Made by a program: the position numbers and the translations under genes
NCBI RefSeq assembly: GCF_000620785.1
Contig: NZ_JIAI01000005.1
Location: 1-64,000, forward strand
From: Actinospineispora acaciae DSM 45401
GTDB lineage: Bacteria; Actinomycetota; Actinomycetes; Mycobacteriales; Pseudonocardiaceae
Direction: 5' to 3'
DNA: 64,000 nt
Notes under the pieces: generated by a model
What the model was told of the DNA's origin: nothing
Database searches by the model: none
Seen by the model: the letters and a program-made list of their open reading frames with translations, nothing else
Shown: one piece after another, positions 50,609 to 58,424 of the stretch
Layout: each line of letters starts with the position of its first letter
How positions within the stretch are numbered: the stretch's first letter is position 1

Positions 50609-51489
50609 GTGATCGCCTCCCGCCGCGCCGTATACCGGAAGTACACCCCGACCATCACCAGGTTGATCAACAACAGCACCACCGACATGGCCGCGCCCCG
50701 CCCGAACGCGAGCTGGTTGAACATCTGGTCGTACACGCCCAGCGCGAGCACCTGCGTCGCCGTCCCAGGCCCGCCCTCGGTCAGCGCGATCACCATGTCG
50801 AACGTGTTGAAGGTCTCCACCGTGATCGTCACCAGGTCGATCGCGATCAACGGCAACAGCACCGGAAAGGTGACCGCCCGGAACGACTGCAGCACCCCGG
50901 CCCCGTCGATCCGCGCCGCCTCCAGCAGGTCGCGCGGCACCGTCTGCAGCCCGGCGTACATCAAGATCATGGACAGCGCGGTGCCCCGCCAGACGTTCGC
51001 CACCGTCACCGAGACCAGCGCGGCGTCCGGGTCGGACAGGAACTCCTGCCCGGGCAGCCCGACCAGCCCGAGCAGGTAGTTCAGGATGCCGGACGGGCCC
51101 TCCTGGTAGAGCATCCGCCAGATCACCCCGATCACCACGCCGGGAATGGCCCACGCGGTGAGCACCACCGTCCTGGTGACCATCGCCCCGCGCAGCCCCC
51201 GCCGGCGCGCGGTGTCCACCAGCAGCGCGATCGCCAACCCCAACAACAGCTGGAACACCACGCTGAACAGCACGAACAGGAACGTGATCCGCAGGATGTC
51301 GGCGAAGTCCTGACCGGCGGCCACGCTGCGGTACGCCGACACCGTGTACGAGTACGGCTCGCCGGCCACCAGCGACGCGTCGGTGAAGCTCACCCGCACG
51401 ATCTCGATCAGCGGGTAGACGAAGACCAGCAGCAGCACGGCGCCGAGCGGAAGCATCCACAGCCAGGGCCGCACGCGGTGGCCGCCCAT
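50605..51489 (-). CDS. Sugar ABC transporter permease (MalF type)
   Basis: 294 residues from the ATG at 51489, which shares one base with the stop of the binding-protein gene (TGATG). Six helices with PWLWMLPLGAVLLLVFVYPL at the start and VPRDLLEAARIDGAGVLQSF as the EAA loop. Translationally coupled on both sides. The mannosidase at the operon end suggests mannosides as cargo. Confidence 0.9.
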   Translation of the reverse strand: MGGHRVRPWLWMLPLGAVLLLVFVYPLIEIVRVSFTDASLVAGEPYSYTVSAYRSVAAGQDFADILRITFLFVLFSVVFQLLLGLAIALLVDTARRRGLRGAMVTRTVVLTAWAIPGVVIGVIWRMLYQEGPSGILNYLLGLVGLPGQEFLSDPDAALVSVTVANVWRGTALSMILMYAGLQTVPRDLLEAARIDGAGVLQSFRAVTFPVLLPLIAIDLVTITVETFNTFDMVIALTEGGPGTATQVLALGVYDQMFNQLAFGRGAAMSVVLLLINLVMVGVYFRYTARREAIT

Positions 51490-52796
51490 CAGACGATCTG
51501 CGCCAACGCGGCGTCCACCGCCGCCTCGGGTTCCTTGCTCAGCGAGGTCACCGACGACAGCGCGATCTGCATGGCGTTGGAGACCTGCTGGTACTCCCGC
51601 CGCAGCGGCCGCACCCTGGCGTAGCGCCGCAGGTGCTCGCGGAACACCGGGGTGAAGGCGTCGCCGTGGTACTCGGGGTGGTCGTACACCGACTCCCTGG
51701 TCGGCAGGTACCCGCCGAGCGTGCACCACCGGGCCATGCCGCTGTCGCCGCAGTAGCCGTCGATCACCAGCTTCATGCTCTGCACCGCGACCTCCGGATC
51801 CTTCGCGAACGACGCCCAGGTCCAGCCGCCCGCGACGCACCTGTGGTTGTCGCCGGAGCGGCTCGGCACCGGCGCCGCGCCCCACTCCCGGCCGAAGTCC
51901 GCGCCCTTGACCAGTTTCTGCAGGTCAGCACCCTGCCAACTGCCGCCCATGAACATCGCCACGTTCCCGGCGAGCACGTCCGGGTTGACGTCGTCGTCGC
52001 CGCGCAGGGTGGAGATGCGCTGCGGCGTGACGCCCTCGGTGACCAGCCGCCGCAGGAAACCCAGGCTGTCGATCATCGCCCGCCGCGCCGGCCCGGAGGC
52101 GAACCCGGGCGAGCCGTCCGGGTTGAGGATCTCGCCGCCCTGCGCCCAGTACTGCGGCCACAGCGCGGTGTTCACGCTGTCCTCGGACCGGCTGCCGCAG
52201 AACATGAAGTACTTCCCGTGCGCCGCCAGCCGCCGTCCCAGGGAGAACACCTCGTCCCAGGACGCCGGCGGGTTCGGCACCAGGTCGCGGCGGTAGTACA
52301 GCACCCGGACGTCGGTGTTGAACTGCAGCGCCCTCGGCTGGCCGGTCTCGGTGGTCATCAGCTCCCGGAACTGCGGGAACCAGTCGTCGAGGCGCAGCCC
52401 GGCCCGGCGCAGCGGCTCGGACAGGTCGTTGGCGTAGCGGGCGAACCGGCCGAACACGTAGGAGTCCACCTGCGCGACCTCCGGCGCCCTGCCCTGGGAG
52501 GCCTGCAACAACAGCTTCGCCATCGAGGCGTTGATGTCGTTGCTGGTGACCTCCGGCAGTGGCAGCCAGCCGGTTTCCCGCTCATAGTCCGCGAGCCGGG
52601 CCCGGACGTACTCGACGCGTTCGGGCAGCGGCGCGACCAGCGAGTAGGTGGGGATGGCCTGCCAGCGGAAGCTCTTCGGCGGTTGGCTGGTGCCGCAGCC
52701 GGCGAGTCCGGCCGCCGCGAGGCCCCCGGCGGCCAGCCCGAACAGCCGGCGCCTGCTCAGCGCACGGCGGGTCGTCTGAGCGATGAGTTCGGCCAC
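51489..52796 (-). CDS. Sugar-binding lipoprotein of an ABC importer
   Basis: 435 residues from the GTG at 52796 with GGGGGG upstream. The N-terminus has a twin-Arg signal (SRRRLFGLAAGGLAAAG) and a lipobox LAGC, so the protein is lipid-anchored outside the membrane, perhaps after Tat export. The mature part is an extracellular solute-binding protein of family 1 (RALQFNTDVRVLYYRRDLV; VAMFMGGSWQGADLQ). It is the first gene of the importer/mannosidase operon, and a LacI-type palindrome lies 20 bases upstream. Confidence 0.9.
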   Translation of the reverse strand: MAELIAQTTRRALSRRRLFGLAAGGLAAAGLAGCGTSQPPKSFRWQAIPTYSLVAPLPERVEYVRARLADYERETGWLPLPEVTSNDINASMAKLLLQASQGRAPEVAQVDSYVFGRFARYANDLSEPLRRAGLRLDDWFPQFRELMTTETGQPRALQFNTDVRVLYYRRDLVPNPPASWDEVFSLGRRLAAHGKYFMFCGSRSEDSVNTALWPQYWAQGGEILNPDGSPGFASGPARRAMIDSLGFLRRLVTEGVTPQRISTLRGDDDVNPDVLAGNVAMFMGGSWQGADLQKLVKGADFGREWGAAPVPSRSGDNHRCVAGGWTWASFAKDPEVAVQSMKLVIDGYCGDSGMARWCTLGGYLPTRESVYDHPEYHGDAFTPVFREHLRRYARVRPLRREYQQVSNAMQIALSSVTSLSKEPEAAVDAALAQIV

Positions 52797-52816
52797 GGTG
52801 CCCCCCAGGCCAGTCT

Positions 52817-52828
52817 GACAACGTTGTC
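52817..52828 (-). promoter_or_regulatory. LacI-type operator before the mannoside operon
   Basis: GACAACGTTGTC is a perfect 12 bp palindrome with the CG centre and TGACAAC half-site common to LacI-family repressors of actinobacterial sugar operons. It ends 20 bases before the binding-protein start and 18 bases after the TetR stop. No LacI gene is in the window. Confidence 0.65.
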
Positions 52829-52846
52829 GACCACTCGCGCGTGAGC

Positions 52847-53506
52847 CTACCCAGATTCGGGCTCGAGCAACTGCTCGATGAGCGTTCTGGCCAACCACAG
52901 CTCGTACCGCTCCGGCGACCAGCCCTGGCGGACCACCAGCATGTGGTACAGCGTCGGGTGGTTGAGCGTGTAGAGCACGTCGGCGGCCTCGTCCTCGGTC
53001 AGCTCGGTGCGCAGCCGGCCCTTCGAGCGCAGCGCCCGGATCGTGTGGCGCTGGTTGTCGAGGAACTCGGCCTGCATCCGCTCCCAGAGCGCGGCGATCT
53101 CGGCGTCGGCCGGCGCGGCGGCCCGGATCGCCTCGATCATCGGCGCGATGCGGCCCTTGACCCGGCGGGATCCGGCGACCTGCAGGCGCAGGTGCTCCCT
53201 CGGGTCGGGCGCGGCGAGCATCTCCCGGAACCAGTCCTGCTCGGCCACCGGGCGCTGGTCGGGGCCGTCCTTGACCGCGTGGTCCCAGGCGGCGGCCAGC
53301 ACCGCCGGCTTGGTCCCGAAGGCGAGCTTGACGGTCGGTAGCGCCACGCCGGCCTCGGCCGCGATGTCGGCCAGCGTGGTGCGGACGTAGCCGTGCTCGA
53401 CGAACAGCCGGCGCGCGGCGGCCGCTATCTCGGCCCTGGTGGCGGCGGCCTGGGCGTCGCGCTTCGGGGAGCGGTAGCGGCGAGAACCCTTGACAACCCC
53501 GTCCAT
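52847..53506 (-). CDS. TetR family regulator
   Basis: 219 residues from the ATG at 53506; a GTG at 53515 would add three. AAARRLFVEHGYVRTTLADIAAEAGVALPTVKLAFGTK in parts is the TetR DNA-binding domain; the C-terminal ligand domain is not of a known subfamily. It is divergent from the flavin monooxygenase-like gene at 53575, and an inverted repeat lies between them. The sugar operon 50 bases downstream on the same strand is probably independent. Confidence 0.88.
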   Translation of the reverse strand: MDGVVKGSRRYRSPKRDAQAAATRAEIAAAARRLFVEHGYVRTTLADIAAEAGVALPTVKLAFGTKPAVLAAAWDHAVKDGPDQRPVAEQDWFREMLAAPDPREHLRLQVAGSRRVKGRIAPMIEAIRAAAPADAEIAALWERMQAEFLDNQRHTIRALRSKGRLRTELTEDEAADVLYTLNHPTLYHMLVVRQGWSPERYELWLARTLIEQLLEPESG

Positions 53507-53536
53507 CGCGCTCACTCTACCCGTGCGAGCTATTAA

Positions 53537-53553
53537 CTAGCCTTATGGGCTAG
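53537..53553. promoter_or_regulatory. Inverted repeat between TetR and its divergent neighbour
   Basis: CTAGCC (53537-53542) and GGCTAG (53548-53553) are perfect arms around TTATG. The repeat lies 31 bases from the TetR start and 21 bases before the next ATG, and is the best operator candidate here. Confidence 0.6.
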
Positions 53554-53574
53554 CGAAATCGAAGGAGAACGACC

Positions 53575-54723
53575 ATGAGCGTCACCACCAACATGTCGGC
53601 CGACCTGCGCGAGAGGGCCGACCAGGTCGCCGAGCTGGCCGGCCGGTACGCCGCCGACCTGGCGGTTTCCGACCAGCTACCGGCCGAGATCGTGCGCGCC
53701 TGCCTGGACGCCGGGCTGTACCGGCTGTGCCTGCCCGGCGAGCTGGGCGGGGCGCGGGTGCCGCTGCCGGACTCGGTCGAGGCGATCGAGCGGCTGAGCT
53801 ACGCGGACGGGTCGGTCGGCTGGTGCGCGGTGGTGGCCAACGTCGGCGCCTCCCTGCTGGCCGGCATCGACCGGAGGCAGGCCGCCGTGATCGCGGCGGT
53901 TCCGGAGCGGCTGTGCATCGCCGGCGGGTTCCCGGCCACCGGGCGGGGCGTGCGCGCCGACGGCGGCTACCTGCTGACCGGCCGCTGGTCGTTCGCGAGC
54001 GGCGCGCGGGCGGCGACCTGGCTGCTCGGCGGCATGACGGTCCCGCCGGCCGGCGACGGGGACGGGGACGGCGACGGCCCGGCGTGGCTGGTCGGGTTCT
54101 TCCCCGCCGAGCAGGCCCGGATCGTGCCGAACTGGGACGTCATCGGGCTGCGCGCCACCGGCAGCCACGACGTCGTCGCGGACGAGGTGTTGGTGCCCGC
54201 CGGGCGGACCACGCCGCTGGTCGGGCCGCGCTGGTCGAACGACCCGATCGCGGCGGTGCCGTTCTTCGCGCTCGGTCCGCTGCTCGGCGCGGTGCCGCTG
54301 GGGATCGCCAGGCGCGCGCTCGACGAGCTGGTCAAGCTGGCGGGCACCCGGGTCCGGTTCGGGCAGCCGCGCCCGCTGGCGGCCGACCCCGGCTTCCAGG
54401 ACAGGTTCACCTCGGTGCTCGCCCGGCTCGGCGCGGCCCGCAGCTATCTCGCGGACCGGGCCGCCGAGGTGTGGCGCACGGCGGTGGCCGGCGAGGTCAC
54501 CCCGATGGCTCAGGCCGGCGCGGCGCTGGCGGTCGGGGAGGCCGCCGAGGCCGCGCTGGACGCCGTGCAGTTCGCGCACCGGGAGGCCGGTACCGCCGCC
54601 ATCCGGGCGGACGGCGTGCTGACCCGGTGCCTGACCGACACCATGGTGGCCACCCGGCACGTCGCGTTCAGCCAGTTCTTCCGCCGTGACGCCGGCCGCC
54701 GCCACCTCGGCGTACCGGCCTGA
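53575..54723 (+). CDS. Acyl-CoA dehydrogenase-fold flavin monooxygenase-like protein
   Basis: 382 residues with AAGGAG before the ATG. The fold is that of acyl-CoA dehydrogenases (CLPGELGGARVPLPDSVEAIERLSYADGSVGW in parts; GRWSFASGARAATWLLGG), but the sequence is closest by eye to two-component monooxygenases of the HpaB/indole acetate type. Those use reduced FMN or FAD to hydroxylate aromatic substrates. The catalytic Glu of true dehydrogenases is not obvious. A short Gly-Asp repeat (residues 160-170) is in a surface loop. A flavin reductase partner is not encoded nearby. Regulation by the divergent TetR is likely. Confidence 0.78.
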   Translation: MSVTTNMSADLRERADQVAELAGRYAADLAVSDQLPAEIVRACLDAGLYRLCLPGELGGARVPLPDSVEAIERLSYADGSVGWCAVVANVGASLLAGIDRRQAAVIAAVPERLCIAGGFPATGRGVRADGGYLLTGRWSFASGARAATWLLGGMTVPPAGDGDGDGDGPAWLVGFFPAEQARIVPNWDVIGLRATGSHDVVADEVLVPAGRTTPLVGPRWSNDPIAAVPFFALGPLLGAVPLGIARRALDELVKLAGTRVRFGQPRPLAADPGFQDRFTSVLARLGAARSYLADRAAEVWRTAVAGEVTPMAQAGAALAVGEAAEAALDAVQFAHREAGTAAIRADGVLTRCLTDTMVATRHVAFSQFFRRDAGRRHLGVPA

Positions 54724-54724
54724 C

Positions 54725-55171
54725 CTACGCGGGCACCCCGGCCCGCACCGTCCGTGCCCGCGCCGCCGCCACGCCGCGAACCACCAGGAAGACGAGCAGC
54801 CCGAACGGGGACAGGAAGATCGTCAACAGCAGGATCGGGCTGACGATCAACGGATGGATGCCGAGGTCCCGGCCCTGCAGGTACATCCACCGGCCGATGA
54901 ACATGTCGAACGCGATGAGGTGCGCCCAGATCGCGGCCGCGCCGTACGGGGTGGCCAGGAACGCCCGCAACTCCGCCAGGTCGGGCCGGCTGACCACCGC
55001 CCACAGCTCGCCGAAGTGCGGCAGCGCCACGATGAGGTAGACGGCCAGCGGCAGCACAGTGACCCACGGCGAGGACATCACCCGCCGGGTGCCCGACCAG
55101 GCCGGCGCCAGGATGATCAACAACCAGAACGGGGCCGCCAGGTAGAACGTGACGTCGAACAGCTCGGTCAT
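54725..55171 (-). CDS. ABA4-like (DUF4281) membrane protein
   Basis: 148 residues, four membrane helices. The motif AHLIAFDMFIGRWMYLQGRD is a hallmark of the ABA4-like family, whose plant member is needed for neoxanthin formation; bacterial members have no known role. Its ATG overlaps the stop of the upstream membrane protein (four bases), so both are one operon. It is convergent with the monooxygenase-like gene, one base between the stops. Confidence 0.8.
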   Translation of the reverse strand: MTELFDVTFYLAAPFWLLIILAPAWSGTRRVMSSPWVTVLPLAVYLIVALPHFGELWAVVSRPDLAELRAFLATPYGAAAIWAHLIAFDMFIGRWMYLQGRDLGIHPLIVSPILLLTIFLSPFGLLVFLVVRGVAAARARTVRAGVPA

Positions 55172-56136
55172 CGCGCGCTCACCGCCACCCCACCGCCGAC
55201 TCCGGCCGGCCCTCGCAGCACCACCGCCGCCGCCACCGCGACGCCGCCGAGCAGCGCCGCCGCCGCTCCCATCGTCACCGCGTCCGGGTGGATCAGCGCC
55301 TGGCCGCGCAGCGCCTGCCAGGTGACCAGCCCGATCAGCCCCGCATACCCGGCCGCCGCGATCGCCACCAACCGGACCCGCACCCCGTGATCACGCAGCC
55401 TGGGGAACCGCCCGGCCAGCGCCACCAGCAGCATGGCCAGCAGCGGCAGCGCCTGCAGCGCGTGCATCCCGACGAAGTGCGGGATCCGCAGGTCACCGCC
55501 GACGGTGCTCCACCCGGTGACCGGCATGATCGGGCCACCGTCCGCGACCCCGACGCTGTGCGCGCCGATCATGTCGGTGGTCCCGCCGGCGCGCATGGTG
55601 CGCAGCTGGCCGGCGGTCGGACTGGTCATCAAGAACCCCAGCGCCAGCCCGACCAGCGAGAGCACGCCGCCGAGCCGGATCGCCCAGCGGCTGGCCAGGT
55701 CCGCGATCGGGGCGCGGAACAGCAGCCCGGTGAGCACCAGCGTGCCCAGCCACAGCGCCGCGATGCTGACCGACATGGTGGTCCACAGCGCGGCGTCGAG
55801 CGGCGTCGCCACGTTGTAGTGGCTGGCCCGCCCGCGCACCACCTGCCCGACGATGACGGCGTACTCGATGACCAGCACGGCCACCAACCCGTGGGACACC
55901 CGGTCCGCCAGCCGGCGGCGGGTGGTCAGCAGCGAGGTCATCCAGGCCCAGGTCACGCAGTAGATGGCGATGGAGACCGCGAACTTGAAGGGCTTGAGCC
56001 AGGCCGGTGCGCCGATCAGCACGCGGTCGTCGACGGCCAGCCCGACCGCCGAGACGACCGCCATCACCACCATCGCGCCGGCCAGCAGCATCATGGGCCG
56101 ATGCCAGCCACGCACCTGCCGCGTCAGCTCGGTCAT
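55168..56136 (-). CDS. Eight-helix membrane protein of unknown function
   Basis: 322 residues with GAGGAGGTGA before the ATG. About eight membrane helices; conserved-looking parts are APAWLKPFKFAVSIAIYCVTW and RIPHFVGMHALQALPLLAML, with histidines inside or near helices that could bind haem or a lipid. I know similar proteins from actinobacteria only as hypothetical. It forms an operon with the ABA4-like gene, and is divergent from a MerR regulator that probably controls both. Confidence 0.7.
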   Translation of the reverse strand: MTELTRQVRGWHRPMMLLAGAMVVMAVVSAVGLAVDDRVLIGAPAWLKPFKFAVSIAIYCVTWAWMTSLLTTRRRLADRVSHGLVAVLVIEYAVIVGQVVRGRASHYNVATPLDAALWTTMSVSIAALWLGTLVLTGLLFRAPIADLASRWAIRLGGVLSLVGLALGFLMTSPTAGQLRTMRAGGTTDMIGAHSVGVADGGPIMPVTGWSTVGGDLRIPHFVGMHALQALPLLAMLLVALAGRFPRLRDHGVRVRLVAIAAAGYAGLIGLVTWQALRGQALIHPDAVTMGAAAALLGGVAVAAAVVLRGPAGVGGGVAVSAR

Positions 56137-56154
56137 CGCTTCACCTCCTCAGAT

Positions 56155-56171
56155 GGATAGCTTCACTATCC
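56155..56171. promoter_or_regulatory. Inverted repeat in the MerR divergent promoter
   Basis: GGATAG (56155-56160) and CTATCC (56166-56171) are perfect arms around CTTCA; a third half AACTATCC follows at about 56189. The dyad is 19 bases before the start of the membrane protein operon and is the likely regulator site. Confidence 0.55.
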
Positions 56172-56246
56172 ACAATGGGAAGTTAAACTATCCACTCGGC
56201 GAAGTCCATGTCATACCGACCACAGATCACCGGAGGGCCCAGGTTC

Positions 56247-56882
56247 ATGCGAATGGCCGAGCTGAGCGCCGCGTCGGGCGTGCCGATCGCGACGATCAAG
56301 TACTACCTGCGCGAGGGCCTGCTGCCCGCCGGCGAGCGCACCAGCCCGAACCAGGCGAACTACACCGACGCCCACGTCCGGCGGCTCAAGCTGGTGCGCG
56401 CGCTGCTCGACGTCGGCGGGCTCTCGGTGGCCAGCGTGCGCGAGGTGCTCACCGCGATCGACCACCAGATCTCCACGCACAAGGTGCTCGGCATCGCCCA
56501 GCACGGGCTGCCGCTGCCCAAGGCAGGGGTGGACGAGCGGTCCCGGGAGTGGGCGCTGGGGGTGGTGGAGCGGATCGCCGAGGAGCGCGGCTGGAAGCTG
56601 AAGCCGGGGCACGTGGTGGTGGAGGCCCTGGTCGGGACGCTGTGCACGTTCGCCGAGCTGGGCAAGATGGAGCTGGTCGAGCGGATCGACGAGTACGCCG
56701 AGCTGGCCGACCGGCTGGCGGAGCTCGACCTGAGCACGCTCCGCGACCTGACCAGCATCGAGTCGCTGGTGGAGGGCGCCGTGGTGGGCACCGTGCTCGG
56801 CGACGTGCTCATCGCGACCCTGCGCCGGCTGGCCCAGCAGCACGCCTCCGCGCTGACGTACGGGCTCACCGGCGAGGCATGA
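56247..56882 (+). CDS. MerR family regulator
   Basis: 211 residues from the ATG at 56247, which has GGAGGG upstream; 56208 is an alternative. The helix-turn-helix reads MAELSAASGVPIATIKYYLREGLLP and the wing ERTSPNQANYTDAHV. The C-terminal 130 residues are longer than in metal-sensing MerR proteins, lack clustered cysteines and are helical, so a hydrophobic or lipid-like ligand is possible. The divergent membrane protein operon is the probable target. Its end overlaps the convergent MFS gene by 17 bases. Confidence 0.85.
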   Translation: MRMAELSAASGVPIATIKYYLREGLLPAGERTSPNQANYTDAHVRRLKLVRALLDVGGLSVASVREVLTAIDHQISTHKVLGIAQHGLPLPKAGVDERSREWALGVVERIAEERGWKLKPGHVVVEALVGTLCTFAELGKMELVERIDEYAELADRLAELDLSTLRDLTSIESLVEGAVVGTVLGDVLIATLRRLAQQHASALTYGLTGEA

Positions 56883-58218
56883 TCACGGCGGCCACCAGGC
56901 AGGCCACCGCCAGGCACCCCGCCGAGGCGCCGAACGCGGCCGCGTAGCCCGCCGCCTGCGCCGCCACCGCCGTGACCACCGCGCTCAGCGCCGCCAGGCC
57001 CACCGCGCCGCTGGTCTGCCGGACGGTGTTGAGCACGCCGGCGGCCAGCCCGCCGCGCTCCGGCGGCACGCCGCTGGTGGCCGCCACCGTGAGCGGCGTG
57101 AACGCGGCCGCCGTGCCGAAGCCGAACACCACGCCGGCCACCAGCACCGACCAGACGTACGAGGCGCCGGCGGCGATGAACACGCAGGTGCCGGCCAGGC
57201 CCACCGCGCCGATCGCGCAGCACAGCACGGTGGCCAGCCTCGGTCCGAGCGCGACGGTCACCCGCCCCGCCGAGCGCGCGCCGGCGAACATCGCCACCCC
57301 CACCGGCAGGTACCCGACGCCGGCCAGCAGCGGCGGGTAGCCGTGCACGTCCTGCAGGTACAGCGACAGCAGCACCGGGCTGGCGAAGAACCCCGACCCG
57401 AGCAGGAACATCACCACGTTCGCGCTGCTCACCGACCGGAGCCGGAACACGTCCAGCGGCAGCAGCGGCTGCGCCACCCACCGCGCCTGGTGCACCAGGA
57501 ACGCCCCGACCAGGAGCAGCCCGACCAGCGCCGTCCCGACCGAGGAGCGCATGATCGCCAGCACCACCACGGAGATCCCGGCGGTGACCAGCACCGCGCC
57601 CACCAGGTCCAGCCGGGGCCGGGGCCCGTCCGATGCGGGCGGGCGGGGCAGCACGGCGAGCGCACCGAGGATGCCGGCCACGCCCAGCGGCACGACGACG
57701 AAGAACACCCAGCGCCACCCGCCCCACTGGGTGAGCAGTCCGCCGATCACCGGCCCGGCGGCGGCCCCGGCCGCGCCCACCGCACTCCACGTCGCCAGCG
57801 CCCGCGCCCGGCCAACCGGACTCGCGAACGTGCTGGTCAGCGCGGACAGCGTGACGGGCATCAGCAGCGCGCCGCCGACCCCCTGCACCGCCCTGGCCAC
57901 CAGCAGCGGCGCCGGCGACCAGGCGAACCCGGCGGCCACCCTGGCCGCGGTGAACAGCCCCATCCCCAGCACCATGATCCGCCGCCGGCCGAAGATGTCC
58001 GCGCACCGCCCGCCCAGCAGCAGGAAGCCGGCGAACGCCAGCGTGTAGGCGTTGACCACCCACGGCAGCCCGGCCGGGGAGAAGCCCAGGTCGGCGCGCA
58101 CGTCCGGCAGCGCCACCGAGACGATGGTGGCGTCCATGATCACCGCGAACGAACCGATGCAGGCCACGCCGAGCACCAGCCGCTCACGCCGTGAGCGCCC
58201 CTCGACGCTCGTGGTCAT
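56866..58218 (-). CDS. MFS transporter (DHA2-like)
   Basis: 450 residues with about fourteen helices. MDATIVSVALPDVRADLG is the first-helix motif of DHA2 pumps and GGRCADIFGRRRIMVLG motif A. The ATG shares ATGA with the stop of the AtzG-like gene, so the pump is the third gene of the amidase operon. It could export the product or import the substrate; export is more usual for the family. Confidence 0.88.
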   Translation of the reverse strand: MTTSVEGRSRRERLVLGVACIGSFAVIMDATIVSVALPDVRADLGFSPAGLPWVVNAYTLAFAGFLLLGGRCADIFGRRRIMVLGMGLFTAARVAAGFAWSPAPLLVARAVQGVGGALLMPVTLSALTSTFASPVGRARALATWSAVGAAGAAAGPVIGGLLTQWGGWRWVFFVVVPLGVAGILGALAVLPRPPASDGPRPRLDLVGAVLVTAGISVVVLAIMRSSVGTALVGLLLVGAFLVHQARWVAQPLLPLDVFRLRSVSSANVVMFLLGSGFFASPVLLSLYLQDVHGYPPLLAGVGYLPVGVAMFAGARSAGRVTVALGPRLATVLCCAIGAVGLAGTCVFIAAGASYVWSVLVAGVVFGFGTAAAFTPLTVAATSGVPPERGGLAAGVLNTVRQTSGAVGLAALSAVVTAVAAQAAGYAAAFGASAGCLAVACLVAAVIMPRR

Positions 58219-58424
58219 TCACCCCACTCCTCGGACTCGGACCGGGCACAGAACCGCAGCGCGGGGCCGGCGTAGCGCGCCGCGTCCACGGTGAACAGCC
58301 CGTCCACCATCGCCCGCAGCCCGGGGTAGGCCACCGCCAGCCCGTGCACCTCGTCGTCGCTCGCGGGCAGCCCGGCGGCGGCCAGCAGCGCCCGAACCGT
58401 CGCCGTCACGTCCTCGGCGCTCAC
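58215..58424 (-). CDS. AtzG-like small partner of the amidase
   Basis: 69 residues from the GTG at 58424, which shares GTGA with the amidase stop. The helical sequence ALLAAAGLPASDDEVHGLAVAYPGLRAMVDGLF resembles, in parts, AtzG/DUF4089 proteins that form a tight complex with the amidase AtzE and stabilise it. The stop overlaps the MFS start. The assignment rests on size, pattern and position. Confidence 0.65.
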   Translation of the reverse strand: MSAEDVTATVRALLAAAGLPASDDEVHGLAVAYPGLRAMVDGLFTVDAARYAGPALRFCARSESEEWGE

